Source: Hevea brasiliensis (Eukaryota > Streptophyta > Magnoliopsida > Malpighiales > Euphorbiaceae). From it: 64,000 nt of DNA. This document shows, one piece after another, positions 45,753 to 58,176 of the stretch; the stretch's first letter is position 1; each line of letters starts with the position of its first letter. The stretch spans positions 70,604,992-70,668,991 of the forward strand of contig NC_079498.1 in NCBI RefSeq assembly GCF_030052815.1, in the 5' to 3' direction. The notes beneath the pieces are model-generated. The model had not been told where the DNA came from and ran no database searches. It worked only from the letters and a program-made list of their open reading frames with translations. The translations under genes were made by a program, and so were the position numbers.

Positions 45753-46789
45753 TTACTTTAGGTACCCAAATGTACTTGGGTCCTTAGGTGTAGTAGTTCC
45801 ATCAATAAAATCAAATATTCTACCATATCCAAGATGGATTTTCCTAATGGCACACCTATAGTTGGTGTGACCAATCTTACCACAATAGTGACAATGTCCA
45901 TTGAACCTTTTATGTGTATGAGGGTGAGCAAATGGTCTCATATGATCAATCTTTTTATGTTCATTATGTGAATGTAAGCATGAGGCATGGTGAGTGTGAT
46001 GTATATGTGGAGTAGCATGTCCCCTATAAAGGTTTGGCCTAGATGCAACTCTCCTAGATGTATATGTCCTATTTACATTTTGTCTAGGAGCATGTTGATG
46101 AAATGAAGTCTTTCTAGTTTCATTATCACAAGATTTCTTTGGCTCTTGTCCTTTAGGATTAGACACCTTTGGACTAGGCACTTGGGGACTAGCCTTATTA
46201 GAACTAGATGCTTTAACAAAGAAAGTCTTGGAAGGAGGTTCTTGGGAAAATTTACTATAGCCAAGTCCATACTCGATGCTAGGAGACCGTTGAGAGTCCA
46301 AAATTTCATCAATTTTATCCTTTCCTTTAGCAAATTTGGAAAGAGAAGTTTTTAGTTCAACAATTTCATTTTTAAACTTCTCATTTTCCAATGAAAGCTC
46401 ATCTAAGGATTTTTGCACATTACTATCCAAAAGTATATCAACTTTAGATGAGGTCTCATTCTGCTTGCTTAAACTAGCAAGCTCACTTTTTAAAAGTTTA
46501 TTTCTTTTATGACTTAATTCTAGTTCATCATTCATAACTTTAAGAGCATTAACTAGTTCATCATAAGAAAATTCAACAACAACATCATTTAAATTTACCT
46601 CATTGGAGCTTTCTTCCATTGCCATGAAGCACATTTGGGCAACTTGATCACCAATCTCCTCATCTTTGGAGTCACTTGATTCATCCCATGTTGCTTTAAG
46701 TGCCTTCTTCTTGAACTTCTTGAAAAGCTTCTTCAATTTGGGACAATCCGTTCTAATGTGACCTGATTTGTTGCTTTCAAAGCATATGG
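45753..46789 (-). pseudogene. gag: Sirevirus-like gag, cut by copia 2
   Basis: A 327-residue open frame (45753-46736) holds a Lys-rich segment, ATWDESSDSKDEE, MCFMAMEESS, a coiled-coil-like acidic/basic stretch (about residues 60-160), a Ser/Pro/Lys and His-rich region, and a zinc knuckle CHYCGKIGHTNYRC (about 282-295). Just upstream, toward 46789, a second knuckle-like CFESNKSGHIRTDC is visible, with Ser in place of the second Cys. Copia 2 begins right at its first Cys. The capsid N-terminal half is outside the window. Confidence 0.87.
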
Positions 46790-48894
46790 TGTTAGTAGTA
46801 TGCCCTAGAGCATATCATTTAGTATGTATCTTGTACATATTTTTATTAATAAAAGGAATTTTCACTTTTCCGTTTACATAATATATTTATGTGTAATAGA
46901 AAAGGTCCATTGATATTTTGTTAGAAATATTATTCTTAAGTTGTTAAGAATATGAGTGACAATATTTCTAGCACAAAGTATCATAAATAGGTTCACAATC
47001 AAGGATACTTCATAATAAGGACATGACTTATCCAGAAAGATTGTATTCATGTTTGTTACCAAGTTATTTATATGAGATATAAATAAGATGAAATGGTGAG
47101 TCTCATGCCATATGACAAACATGATAGGCACTTATAAATGATAAGTAGGCCGAACCAGTGACACTTATGACAAGCACATGGAGTTTACTCTTGTCAATGT
47201 TTTGTCATAAATCATATCAATGCATATAATCTTTAAACCTGAGATAGCACAGTTATCTTATATATAGGTAGTTTGAGTTTGATACTGCTTTCATACTTGT
47301 ACTGTGTATGGGTATATGGGCATCTGTTGGCTCCTACTAGTTATATATGGAGGTAGGTGTTGATCAAGATGGAATCTGTTCCTCTAAGTAAATAGAGATA
47401 AAATCCTTTGTTCATTTAATTGTTCTTGATATTTTAAGTTCCTGGCCAGGACAGATAGATTTATTTAGAAAAGAGTTTCTGATGAGAAAATCTTTTTAAT
47501 CAAGATCTGGAATTAAAAGAGAACATAATATTCATAGCAAATGGAGTTTGACATAAACCATGACTCCAGCTTGAGTTGGGATTTTGTAACAGAGAGATTC
47601 TAGTGCATGGTAACATATGATTATAGGTTCATTTAAGGTAAACCTTATTACTAATTGGGTGGCCATGGCATGCTATGCTAGGCGTTAACCATGGTCTATG
47701 AGGTTCATAAAATGATTTAGAGAAATCATTTATGGTAAGAAAGAGTTCTGATGATATTAAGAGTTGATATCATGTCTCATTGCCAATTAGTGATGAGCCT
47801 AGTAAGTCACATACATACACAAGTTATCACTTATTTAAATATGATTTAATTAATTAATTAAAGAGTTTAATTGATTAATTAAATAGGTTTGGTTTGCAAT
47901 TAAATTGCAAAGTCCCTAGCATGACTTGAAACCAAATCTAGATTACTGGATGTCTAGTATAAGTTAAATTTATATTTAAAGTGTTTAAATATGAATTTAA
48001 TTAATGAGAAATTAATTAATAGAGATTAATTAATTAATTTATATTTGATATAAATTAGAAGAAGAAAAATAATTATTTTGGGTTAAGAACTCAAAATTAA
48101 GACACAAGGGCATTTTGGTCATTTCACAGTGTGACACGTGGCACCATGAGATGGTGACACATGGGATTACACATAAGCTTGCCAAATGTTTTTTAATCAT
48201 GTAAGATGATTAAAATCAAGATTAAATATAGGTTTGACACTTGGCACAATGTGATTGGGTCACTTAAACCTAGAGCTAATCAAAGGGTGACATGTGGCAA
48301 GGGTTTAATGTGTTAAACTAGCTATATAAGTGTTGTTATGAAAAAGAAAAACAACCAGCAGCCACTCCTCTCCTTTGTCACGCTATTTTGAGGCTCTCCA
48401 TCAATTCTTCTTCATCTCTCATCAATTCAAAGAGATTAGCCATCAATCTCTTGAATTAAGAACACTAGAAATTGTTTCTAGTGTCCTGTTTACATCTCTA
48501 ATCTCTTAAAAGGCAGAACTTGAATTTCTAATTAATAGAAAAAAGCTTTAGAAGCTGTTCAAGGGCTGCTATAGGTGTTCTTGGTGTGGACAAACTAGAG
48601 GGACAACATCTGGTGTCCTGAAGACAAACCTCAAAGGCATAGACACGCTGTAGTGCATCAAGAGGTTAGTGTAATCGTTCTTGATTTAATCTAGGGTTCT
48701 AAAATTAATCTGATTAATTTTAAAATCTTAAATGGCAAATACAGATCCAAAAACATATTAAAAGAGTTTTAATATGTTGTTTATCATTGAAATCAAATAG
48801 ATAAAAATAAATCTTGCATGATGCATGTGACCCTAGGTGAAAATTTTTGAATTCAATGGTATAAACTTGTGTTTTTCACGCTTCTGTTCTTTCA
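46790..48894 (+). repeat. Copia element 2, 5' LTR
   Basis: 2105 bp, from TGTTAGTAGT to CTTTCA, followed two bases later by the primer site. It aligns with 25488-27998 but has one 201-bp unit instead of three. The 17-bp motif is at 48108-48124. TATATAAGTG near 48325 with pyrimidine-rich sequence after it is a candidate core promoter, by position only. Confidence 0.93.
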
Positions 48895-48896
48895 AT

Positions 48897-48908
48897 TGGT
48901 ATCAGAGC
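48897..48908 (+). promoter_or_regulatory. Primer binding site, copia element 2
   Basis: TGGTATCAGAGC, an exact match to the complement of the plant initiator Met-tRNA 3' end, two bases after the LTR. Confidence 0.92.
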
Positions 48909-50679
48909 CACTATATTTGCTATTTAGATTGATGTTTATATGATTTAATTGTGTGTTTGATCATGAGATCAAAAGTTCATTGCTGGTTGCAAAGCCAAGG
49001 TGGCGGCACAAATGATGAACACCATGGTGCGCATGGTTGATGCACCACAATGGTGTGCAAAGGTAAATGGATGGTGAATGTGCAATTGTTGTATGATCTA
49101 AGATCCATTTTATGTCTAATTAAATTTTTTAATCAGAATTTTTATCATACAATTAAATTATGATTCAAATCAGAATTTTAAAAATTGTTTGAATGTGATT
49201 CAAATCTGAATTTTAAAAGTTGTTTGAATGTGATTCAAATCTGAATTTTTAAAGTTGTTTGAATCATATTTAAATCTGATTTTTTAAAATTGATTGAATA
49301 AAATTCAGATCTGATTTTTAAAAAAATGTTTGAATGTGATTCAAATCTGATTTTTTTAAAAATGCTTGAATGTGATTCAAATCTGAATTTTTAAAGTTGT
49401 TTGAATGTGATTCAAATCTGAATTTTTAAATTTGTTTGAATGAGATTCAAATCTAAATTTTTAAATTTATTTGAATCATATTCAAATCTGGATTTTTAAG
49501 TTGAATATGAGATATTCAATTTAATTTAAGTATGTATATTTTATTTAATTGTTAAATAGTGATATGCATGATGGATGATCATGGACTATAAAAGGCTAAT
49601 GTGATTGGATTTATTTCTTTTATGTTTCTTTGGGATTGTAAATTAATTAGTTTATTTTAATTTATTTTGGGCATGTATTATTAAGTTTGTAATAATTTTT
49701 GGGTTGTAATTTCATTTATTTAAGTTCTTGTAAATGCGCCTTGGTATGCCAAGGATTACTATGTAATATTGGATTGCAAGAAGTTCAAGAAGGTCAAGAG
49801 CATTGGTGGGACCAGTGGGGGGAATTCAAGATCAAGTGTTGATTATGTACTCCTTCAGTAACTCTTGTAAAATGAATGAATGAAATGCACCTAGGAATGC
49901 CTTGATTCAATTCTTGGTGGCTCAGAATTGAATCCCTTAGAAAATCCATGATCATACCATATTTATTGCTTATCCATGAATGCATGAGATGTATGGGAAT
50001 GTATGCTATTATATGATATATGCATGCTAATTGGATAATGCGCAAAGTGAGACCTTAATAGTAATTAGAATGACCATAAAATCTTCCAAACGAATGATTA
50101 AGTTGGAAATGCTATAATTAAAGTAATTAGAACATAGGCCCTCCATTGGAGTAATTATTTTAAGAAATTTTAAATAGTTGCATAAGATGCAATTAATTTA
50201 AGAGATTTTCTTAAGAATAATTGTTAAGCATGAGATATTGTAAATATGTAAATGGTTTGGTGGCCAATATTGGATGTACCTAAGGACATTAAAATTATTT
50301 GCATAATTACTGGCTCAATGGGATCAACTTAACGAATGCAAGATAAGTCAATAATGGATGTACCTAAGATTTTGAGCATTAGGGGATAGGTAAAGGATTG
50401 AACCTCACATGAGATGTGATGGGCAAGGAGTTGTTCACTTATAGTTTATTGTAATTCCAATAATTGATGTACCTGAGGATGATTAATAGAATTATAAGAA
50501 TTCAATCACCCACTAGAAATCCATCCAACTAGGATTTCCATTTTCTACTTTGGAAGTGTAGGATTCGCTAAGTTAGTGGGAGGACCAATTTGATTAAAAG
50601 ACCATAATCATTTTGGTTAATTACATGATACATTTACTAATTAATCTGGTTATTTTCTGCAGTTAATTTTCTGATAAAA
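48909..50679 (+). other. Unusually long copia leader with repeats
   Basis: About 1.8 kb without coding sequence separates the primer site from gag; copia leaders are commonly much shorter. It holds the 35-bp tandem array (49161-49500) and three spaced copies of a GGATGTACCTAAGG-like word (about 50272, 50355, 50467). The antisense frame at 49794-50045 has no recognisable content and is not called. Confidence 0.78.
49161..49500 (+). repeat. 35-bp tandem repeat array, about ten units
   Basis: The unit starts TGATTCAAATCTGAATTTTT and ends GTTGTTTGAATG. Units begin at 49161, 49196 and 49231 and continue with growing divergence to about 49500. ATTCAAA and TTTGAAT within each unit are inverse complements, so each unit can fold. 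There are no spacers. Confidence 0.9.
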
Positions 50680-51480
50680 ATGAGCACAGAACAACCACCG
50701 CCATCCAATATCCTTGCAAGCATACTTGATCGCAATAGGTTGACAGGACCTAACCTATCTGATTGGCTAAGAAATTTGAAACTTGTCCTGAACCTTGAAC
50801 ATATAGGATATGTTCTAGATTCAAATGTTCCTGGTCCCTTACATCCAGAGGCCACACAAGAGGAACATGAAACTTTGGATAAGTGGAAGGAGCATGATAT
50901 GAGAGCTAAGTGTTACATGCTTGCTTCCATGAGTAATGAGTTACAAAAGCAGCATGAGAACATGTTGAGTGCGAGTGAGATCCTCATTCACCTACAAGAG
51001 TTGTATGGTGAGCACAGCAGGAATGCTAGGTATGAGATATCTAGATAGCTATTCCGTATGAGACTGTCTGAAGGACAGAATGTTGAGGATCATGTCTACA
51101 AGATGATTCGGCTGATTGAGCAGTTGGAACATCTTGACTTCAACATGGATTTCCAACTATAGACGGATTTGATCTTTCAGTCCCTTCTTGAGTCTTTTGG
51201 GAATTTTGTAACAAATTTCCATATGACTAAACAGGAATGCACCTTAGCTGGTTTACTCAACATGCTGGTTATTGCCCAAAAGAATATGCCGGGCAATAAA
51301 GGAAAAGAGGTAGTTTTGATTGCATCTTCTTCTGCCGGAAAGTCCAACAAGAAAAAGGGCAATAAGAAAAAGAAACCTCAGATTGTTGGTCCTTCCAATA
51401 AAATAGCTAAACAGAAAAGGAAGACTAAAGCTGATAGAGGCAAAGGAAAGTGTTTCCACTGCCAAAAGGATGGGCACTAG
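50680..51480 (+). pseudogene. gag: Copia element 2 gag
   Basis: The first ATG at 50680 gives a 122-residue open start (RLTGPNLSDWLRNLKLVL, LASMSNELQKQHE, a copia capsid-type domain) to a TAG at 51046-51048. The same frame continues (FRMRLSEGQNVEDHVYKM) to a second TAG near 51162 and then LLESFGNFVTNFHM and a Lys-rich stretch. It ends in a zinc knuckle CFHCQKDGH whose next codon is TAG (51478-51480) where Trp is usual, followed by KRNC. The stops fit C-to-T or G-to-A changes. Confidence 0.9.
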
Positions 51481-51960
51481 AAAAGGAACTGCCCAGAGTA
51501 TCTTGCTTCTCTGAAGGACAAGAAGGATACACCTTCGGAAGGTATGTCCATATCTTGTTATTTAGATTATGATGATACTCATAGTTCATCTACAGCTTGG
51601 GTTTTAGATATCGTGCGCTTCACATTTCTAATGATATGCAGGAACTAGCAAATAGTAGCAGCTTGCGTTCTCAAGATATTAGAGTCCGAATTGGCAATGG
51701 CGTAACTGTTGAAGCTTTAGCCATAGGATCTAAATCTTTTTACATGTTTGGACATGTTTTGTGCTTGGATAATATTTTATATGTACCTGATGCTTTTAAG
51801 AATATCATTTCTATATCTAGTTTGACTAGAAATGGCTATGAATTTCAGTTCACAGATGAGTTTGCAATATTTATTTTGGAAATAAATATGTTGGTTTGGG
51901 TTATATGAATGATGGTCTTTATTATTTGGATAATAATGACAAACACAAATTGAATGCAAG
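51481..51960 (+). pseudogene. pol: Copia element 2 protease and pre-integrase start, truncated
   Basis: Near 51595 the protease active-site region is degraded: WVLDI followed by a one-base loss where Asp-Thr/Ser-Gly is expected. Then come LRSQDIRVRIGNG, LCLDNILYVPDAFKNIISIS and the start of the pre-integrase segment (YMNDGLYYLDNN). The sequence stops at 51960 at the family B LTR. Confidence 0.85.
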
Positions 51961-54900
51961 TGTAACACCCTTATGTTCGGTAGTGCGCTCTACTGTTCTA
52001 ATGACTAGTGTTGTTCGGACAGCTAGAATGCCTAGAACTACACTTCGATATGAGTGAGGAGACATAAAATAATGAAATACAAGAAAAGAAAATAGAAGAA
52101 AAACAAAAGAAAAATAATAGCAAAGAAATGTAACCAAGTTAAGCGAGCCAAGAACCCTAGCGATGGGTGACCGCACCGGCAAGTCACGGAGTGGACCGTT
52201 GACTAGCCCTGGACCGCGGGGAATCCTGGAAATTACTTTTAGAACTTAAAGAGACATCAATTGAAGTATAAATACCATTAGAAATATCAAACAAAAATTT
52301 ATTAATTAGTACAAAGAAAAGTGAGAAATCGAAAAATGAACAAAATTCGATGTTACCAAAAAATCGGGAATGCAACCCGAACAGGGGCATTGTGGTCATT
52401 TGACACCCCGAGTTGTCTTTTGACCTAAATATCCATTAAAAATAAATAATATTACAATTGGAAAATATAATGAAAAATTAATTTAGTGGTACCTAATGTA
52501 AATGGCAAAAATGGGGTTCAAATTGGGTAATTAACATTTAAAACATATAATATAGTTAAATTAGGGTGAGTGGAGCACTATGGATTAAAATATTCACTAA
52601 GTGGGCAGATATATACCCATTATACTTCATCTTCAACCTTTTAAAACCACCGTTGCCGAAATGAAAAGCTTCCAAAATCCTCCATGGCCGCATTGTTGAA
52701 AGCTTCCTAATCTCCTCCATTTTCACCTCCAAACACCAAAGTTTCTTCACTAATCTTAATCCCCACCTCACAAGAAAGAAGTAGATACTAAAATCAAGGG
52801 AATTTGGTGAAGATTTAATAAGCATCTATAATAGGTAAGTGTTTAAATTGATTTATTTCTTAAGTAAAGTTTATGGGAAGCTTGAGATCATTGAATTGAT
52901 AAAGAAATTTTGAGATTTTGGTGAATTGTTATTATGCACTAGTTTAGGCAGCCATGGCAATTTAAGAACTTGAATTATTTTCACATGCATTTAATGGGTA
53001 TTAGTGTTGATTAAAGTAAATCAAAGTTTAGTAGGCTAATTATTGATGTATGTTAAATTGAACACTTGAATTGGAAATTTTTGTTGAATTTGGAATTGTA
53101 TGTGTGATTGTCTAAATGGAGAGCCATGGAATTGTACACTAAATGAAATATTATTACATGTATTATGGAGAATTAACTTTGACCAATGTGATTCGAAGTT
53201 TTGGTAAGTTAACTTCATGTATATGGAATGGTGACCAATTGAAAAATTTGAGTTTGAAGGCAATTATGAAGGTATACCATTGCGGCAGTTTGTTAACTCT
53301 TGAAGAATGCTGAAATTCATGCTTGGTTTATAGAATAATAATATTGAAATGTGATAGTGGTTATGGCAGTTTGAGTGTATGTATGATGGTGTGAGGTTGG
53401 ACATGTAAAAGTGTTATGGTTAGGTGATTGAATTGTTGTAAATTAGGTTTGAAAAATTCTGTACTAAATGGTGCACATTGAATGTAATTGTAAGCTGCCA
53501 AATGACCTATAATATGTTGTGAATTATGTTTAGGTTATGGTACAACCAGAATTGGCTTGAATGTTGAGTTTGGTAAGTGTTAAAAGTGATCTTTGATGTG
53601 TATGAAAGAAATGCAATAAGGCAGTTTGTGTTTTGGGCTTAGAACATTAAGTGTGTAGCTCCAATTGGTATGAGACCAATTGGAGGTGAAACTAGGCACA
53701 AAATGTGCCAACTTTCATGAAGAAAGCATGCCAAAATTCTGCTTGTAAGGTAACTTGAAAAGTGACCAAATCCGGATTAGTGCAATTGAGGCCTGAAAAT
53801 TGACCATTTGGGCAGCAGTTAGTGTTGAGGCCATAACTCACTCAAAACAGGTCCAACTGACCTGAAATTTGACCATGAATAGTTAAGACCTATATCTACA
53901 AGTCTTATGAAGACACCAAAGCCCAGAAATGACCCTAAGCAAGTCAAAAAGCTTGCACATGTTCGGGTCCAAAAACTGGCCGAACCAAAATTGACCTAAA
54001 ATGACCTAAAGTGACCAAATTTGATGCATTTTGACCAGCAATAGTAAAATGACCATAGCTTGGTCTACATAACTCAGAATGACCTGAAATTTTTCCCCGC
54101 GTGACATAGATCTACAAGTTTTTAGTTTTGACCAAAACCCGAAAACTGAGGGAACTAGGTCGTCCGGCTAGGTCAAACTAGTATCCCGGAATCCAGCAAA
54201 TTGCAAGAAAATGCAATATACAAGGAAATGAATTTGGTAACATGTACCAACCCTAAAAGACTATTGAATGTGACCTATTAGTAACATTAAAACCTAATTT
54301 ACCTAGAATGCATTTAGGGTCAACATATTAGGTTGACTAAGAAAATAATAGAATTCAGTGATTAATTATCGAGCATTATCGTTAGAGACAGTTTAAATGA
54401 ATACTAAAACACTTCAAATTGTGTTTCTTAGTTAGCAAAGACTCAGGGAAAGGGAAGGAAACACTGAGTCAAGGCCAGGAGACAGCTATTAGAGGTTTGT
54501 GCACAACAGCTGATTCTTTTGAATTTTTCAATTAAAATGAATTATGACTATTTGTACATTATTGTTTTAAATTGTGGAAATGTGTTTGAATGAATATTTA
54601 TTGCTTGAAAAGAATTGTAAGTGGTTTGAAACTGTGAAAAATTGTTTGAATGATATTGATGGATACTTATTGATTGAAAAGCATTGGAAATGATTTGAAA
54701 CCACAGCTATCATGTATATTGATTGTATTCCTTGCTAGCTTGTCTAGTGGGACGAATTGAATTCCCTCTCTGGCTGAAGTGTTGAGGTGTGTGCCTGTTG
54801 AGAATGAATAGAATGAGTACTCGTATTTTTGCTAGCTAGCTATGTTATTCCTCATTAGCCATCGACTTTTGGGATGAATTGAATACCTCATTAGCCATCG

Positions 54901-55802
54901 GCTTTTGGGACGAATTGAACTTTGGAACATGATTAAGCTGTGTGTGATTTATTGATATGTATTGTAAGATTGTGAAATGGAGTTTAAATTCTTATTGACA
55001 TTCACTGTCTTTTGAATTTAACTATGTTTTGATTTCTGATATTTATTGTGATATTGTAAAATAGAGTTTAAATTCCTTATGACATTTATTGTCTTGAATC
55101 TAACTATGGTTTTACGTATCCACTATTTATATGATTTATGAATTGTGATTTAAAGTTGTATTTGGTAAATGTTGTGCACCACTGAGACATTGTCTCAGTT
55201 ATAGCTTTTCATTGCTGTCGCAGGTAGACAGACGGACAGGGCAGCAGACTAGGCTGCTAGAGCATTCAGCAAGAGAGCATTGGGTATATTGAGTATACTC
55301 CATTTTTCATTTTGTACTGTAATGTATATTCACTGTATGTATATTTTGTTCTTGGTTTGAGTAGTTGTAAAATAAATTGCACCTTGAAGTTGTAAAATAA
55401 TTTATGAGTTATTTTGACTTTTAAAATTTGTACTGTATCTCTTTAATCTCAGTCTTTGAAAAATTATTGTGGAATTGAGTTGAGGAAAATATTGTGTTGT
55501 TTAACTGTTGGAGTTGAGATTGAGAAATATATTGGAGTGTTTTTTTACAGGTTCCTGAAGAACTGTTTTATCCAAAATACAGATGGTACTTTGCCAAAAT
55601 TTTTACAGAAATTCCTAATAATTCAAATGTGTTAGTTCTATCACTTCAGTTCAAAAAGTTTTTAACACCTATAAATAGTGCTCACCACTGTAAAAAAAAG
55701 AAGTAAGAAAAGTTTTAAAATCCCTTGTAGTGTATTTAATGGGTAATTCATTAGGTATACTACGGGATCATGTTATGCCTTACAGAGGGGTAGGGTGTGA
55801 CA
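51961..55802 (+). repeat. Family B copy 2, 5' LTR
   Basis: 3842 bp, TGTAACACCC to GGGTGTGACA. The 17-bp motif is at 52385-52401, degenerate repeats lie between about 53640 and 54130, and the hairpin at 55182-55198. A roughly 40-bp direct duplication around CCTCATTAGCCATCG sits at 54850-54910. It aligns with 21392-24810 in opposite orientation. No gene is seen. Confidence 0.94.
55182..55198 (+). other. Conserved LTR hairpin, family B copy 2, 5' LTR
   Basis: A perfect 7-bp stem (CTGAGAC with GTCTCAG) around a 3-base loop, 600 bp from the LTR end, followed by a T-rich stretch and CAGGTAGAC. Confidence 0.78.
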
Positions 55803-55810
55803 TGTTTTAG

Positions 55811-55822
55811 TGGTATCAAAGC
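55811..55822 (+). promoter_or_regulatory. Primer binding site, family B copy 2 (one mismatch)
   Basis: TGGTATCAAAGC, one G-to-A change from the standard Met-tRNA site, eight bases after the LTR. The leader continues to the gag start at 55992. Confidence 0.88.
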
Positions 55823-55991
55823 TAGTTTTTAAATTTTGTTTTCACATATTATTTGAATATTCTTTCCTCATAGTACAACTGCTCAATATCATTGTTTGAT
55901 ACATACAGTATATTACATTATAAATATGCACTAACGTGAGGAAATCTCCTTGTGTTATTTGTTCAGGAGGTCTAAGATCCTCGCATTGACT

Positions 55992-57219
55992 ATGGAAGAG
56001 GGTGATCGTTCAGTCGATCAATCGATAGAGGCTGAGGTGCAAGGGGATGCCCCAGCCCTACACAATATTAGTGGTTCAGCAGCACCAGCCCCCGCAGTAC
56101 CGCAGTTTCCTGCTCAGTTCTCTCAGCAGATGGATGCAATGTTCCAATAAATGGCTGGTAATGTGCCTACTCAAGTCCCAATACAGACACCAGTGATATA
56201 ACCACAGTCTCCTACTAGGCAGTATGACAAATTGATGAAATATAGGGCTACAGAGTTCAAGGGGACAGTAGATCCTCTAGAGGCTGAACAGTGGTTAGAG
56301 AGGATGGATAAGGTATTCAAGAAACTGCATTGCACGGAGGAACTCAGATTTGAATACTCAGTATCTTTGCTATAGGGGGATGCTTATGACTGGTGGAAAA
56401 CCATTCCCCACAGTCTGGTAGAACCTGCAGTGCTAACATGGAATGACTTTCTCAGGGAATTCAGACAAAAATATGTCCCTGATGCTTATGTAGACCAGAA
56501 GCTACAAGAGTTCCTAAGTCTGAAATAGGGGAGTAGATCAGTGGCTGAGTATGAAAGAGAATTTTCCCACCTGAGCCATTATGTAGTAAGTCTACTTTCT
56601 ACTAGCAGGGAGAGATGCAAGAGGTTTGAAACCGGCTTGAAGCCCAATATCAGATTACAAGTAGTCGGATTCAAACACACTAACTTCTCTGAACTTGTTT
56701 CTTAAGCCCTAGAGTTGGAAAGAATTGAGTCTGAAGCAGCTCTTGAGAAAAAGAAATCAGAGAAGACAGAGAAAGAGGGAAAATCAGTAGAACAGAGTTC
56801 CAGTGGTCCTACTAGAAAGAGGAAGAACCTTGGGGGACATAGCAGAGGTGGCAAGAAGTCTGGTAGGGGAAGATATTCAGGACAGAAGCCTCCTCTATCT
56901 GGTCAGCAGAGTACCAGAGGTTCCTACCCTCCCCGCCAATGTGAAACTTGTGGAAGAAATCATGGTGGGATATGCTATAAGGCTGTTAGAGCCTGTTATA
57001 ACTGTGGAGGCACAGGACACTTTGCCAAGGACTGCACCAGTAGTCGCAGAGTTGGACCACCTCCTACTCTCAGAAGCGTCGATTCGAGCCACTGTCACGA
57101 GTTCACAACCACCTAGCAGAGGTAGAGGTAGGGGTAGAGGTAGCCCAGCAGGCATCCAAGGCACAGTGAAACATTCAGAGCAAGATAGTGCTCCAGTCAG
57201 AATCTATGCAATGAGATAG
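55992..57219 (+). pseudogene. gag: Family B copy 2 gag
   Basis: The start at 55992 gives MEEGDRSVDQ. Capsid motifs follow (EAEQWLERMD, GDAYDWW, SVAEYEREFSHLSHY), then a Lys/Ser-rich stretch, two knuckles (CETCGRNHGGIC and CYNCGGTGHFAKDC, near 56940-57035), and a shift into an Arg/Gly-rich tail. In-frame stops are at 56148, 56199, 56373, 56526, 56703 and 57217. Where copy 1 keeps the codon it reads CAA or CAG, so these are C-to-T changes. The stop at 56526 is shared with copy 1. Confidence 0.9.
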
Positions 57220-58176
57220 AGAGAAGAGGCCGAGACATTTGATGTTGTGGCTGGTACCTTCTCAACTTTTAATCAAGATGTGTTTGTGTTATTTGATCTG
57301 GGTTCTACCCATTCTTATGTGAGTGCTAGCATCATCGATTGCATTGCTGTTCCATGTACAAAAATGGACTTTGAGGTGCTAGTAACAAGTCCGCTAGGAA
57401 AGGAGGTCAGGGTTAATAGAATGTATAGGGATTGTCCTTTGGTGATCCAAGGACGCACTTTTCTATCTGATTTCATTGAAATGCCCTTCAGAGATTATGA
57501 TATCATCTTGGGCATGGATTGGTTAGCCAGGCATCATGCCATGATTGACTGTAGGCTGAAGACAGTCACTTTTGGCCTCCCTCAGTATAGTGATGTGGTA
57601 ATACATGGGGAGAGGCAGCTATTGCCATTGAACATCATTTCGGCTACACTAGCCAGAAAAATGATTAGAAAGGGGTGTGAAGCATACTTGGCACATGTGG
57701 TAGACACCCAAGTGGGGAGTCTAGCATTGAAAGACATCCCTACAGTGCATGACTTTCCAGATGTGTTTCCTGATGAATTGCCAGGATTACCTCCGAAAAG
57801 AGAAGTGCAGTTTGAAATTAATGTTATGCCTGGTGTGGATCCAATCTCCATAACACCATACAGAATGGCACCAGCAGAGTTGAAGGACTTGAAGATACAA
57901 TTGCAGGAATTACTTGAAAAGGGCTTCATCCGCCCTAGTGTGTCACCTTGGGGAGCGCCAGTATTGTTTGTTAAGAAGAAAGATGGCACCCTCCGCTTAT
58001 GTATAGATTACCAGCAGTTGAATAAGGTGACAATAAAGAACAGATATCCATTGCCTCGCATTGATGATCTGTTTGATCAGTTGAAGAGTGCAGCTATATT
58101 CTCCAAAATTGATTTGCGATCTGGTTATTTATCAGTTGAAGGTGCAAGAGCAGAGTATTCCAAAAACTGCTTTTAG
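57220..58176 (+). pseudogene. pol: Family B copy 2 protease and RT N-terminal part
   Basis: A 309-residue frame from 57247. The protease active site reads [12 protein letters not shown], with Leu where copy 1 has Pro (a C-to-T change), and its second half has [13 protein letters not shown] begins with [27 protein letters not shown] and [11 protein letters not shown] one-base T insertion near 58125 then shifts the frame and the last residues are spurious. Confidence 0.9.

Larger units (their letters stand above)
38059..46789 (-). mobile_element. Sirevirus-like Ty1/copia element (split by two insertions)
   Basis: Minus-strand order is gag (45753-46789), protease, integrase, RT, RNase H and 3' LTR (38059 to about 39422), the copia order with integrase before RT. 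A family A-like solo LTR splits RT at 40870-44022, and copia 2 truncates gag at 46790. The long gag with acidic Lys-rich segments, the TKHIDIRHHF box and the clustered CpG palindromes in the LTR all resemble Sirevirus elements. The 5' LTR is outside the window. Confidence 0.87.
46790..51960 (+). mobile_element. Copia element 2, 5' part (cut by family B copy 2)
   Basis: It has a 5' LTR (46790-48894), a Met-tRNA primer site, a long leader, gag and the start of pol, ending abruptly at the family B LTR at 51961. It is the same family as copia 1 at 24811-27998, because the LTRs align throughout. The bases before it (46785-46789, TATGG) are the probable target duplication; the right-hand partner is outside the window. 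Confidence 0.9.

Noticed and set aside
49161..49500. CRISPR-like direct repeats
   Set aside because: The units are contiguous without unique spacers, diverge progressively, and lie in a plant retrotransposon leader.
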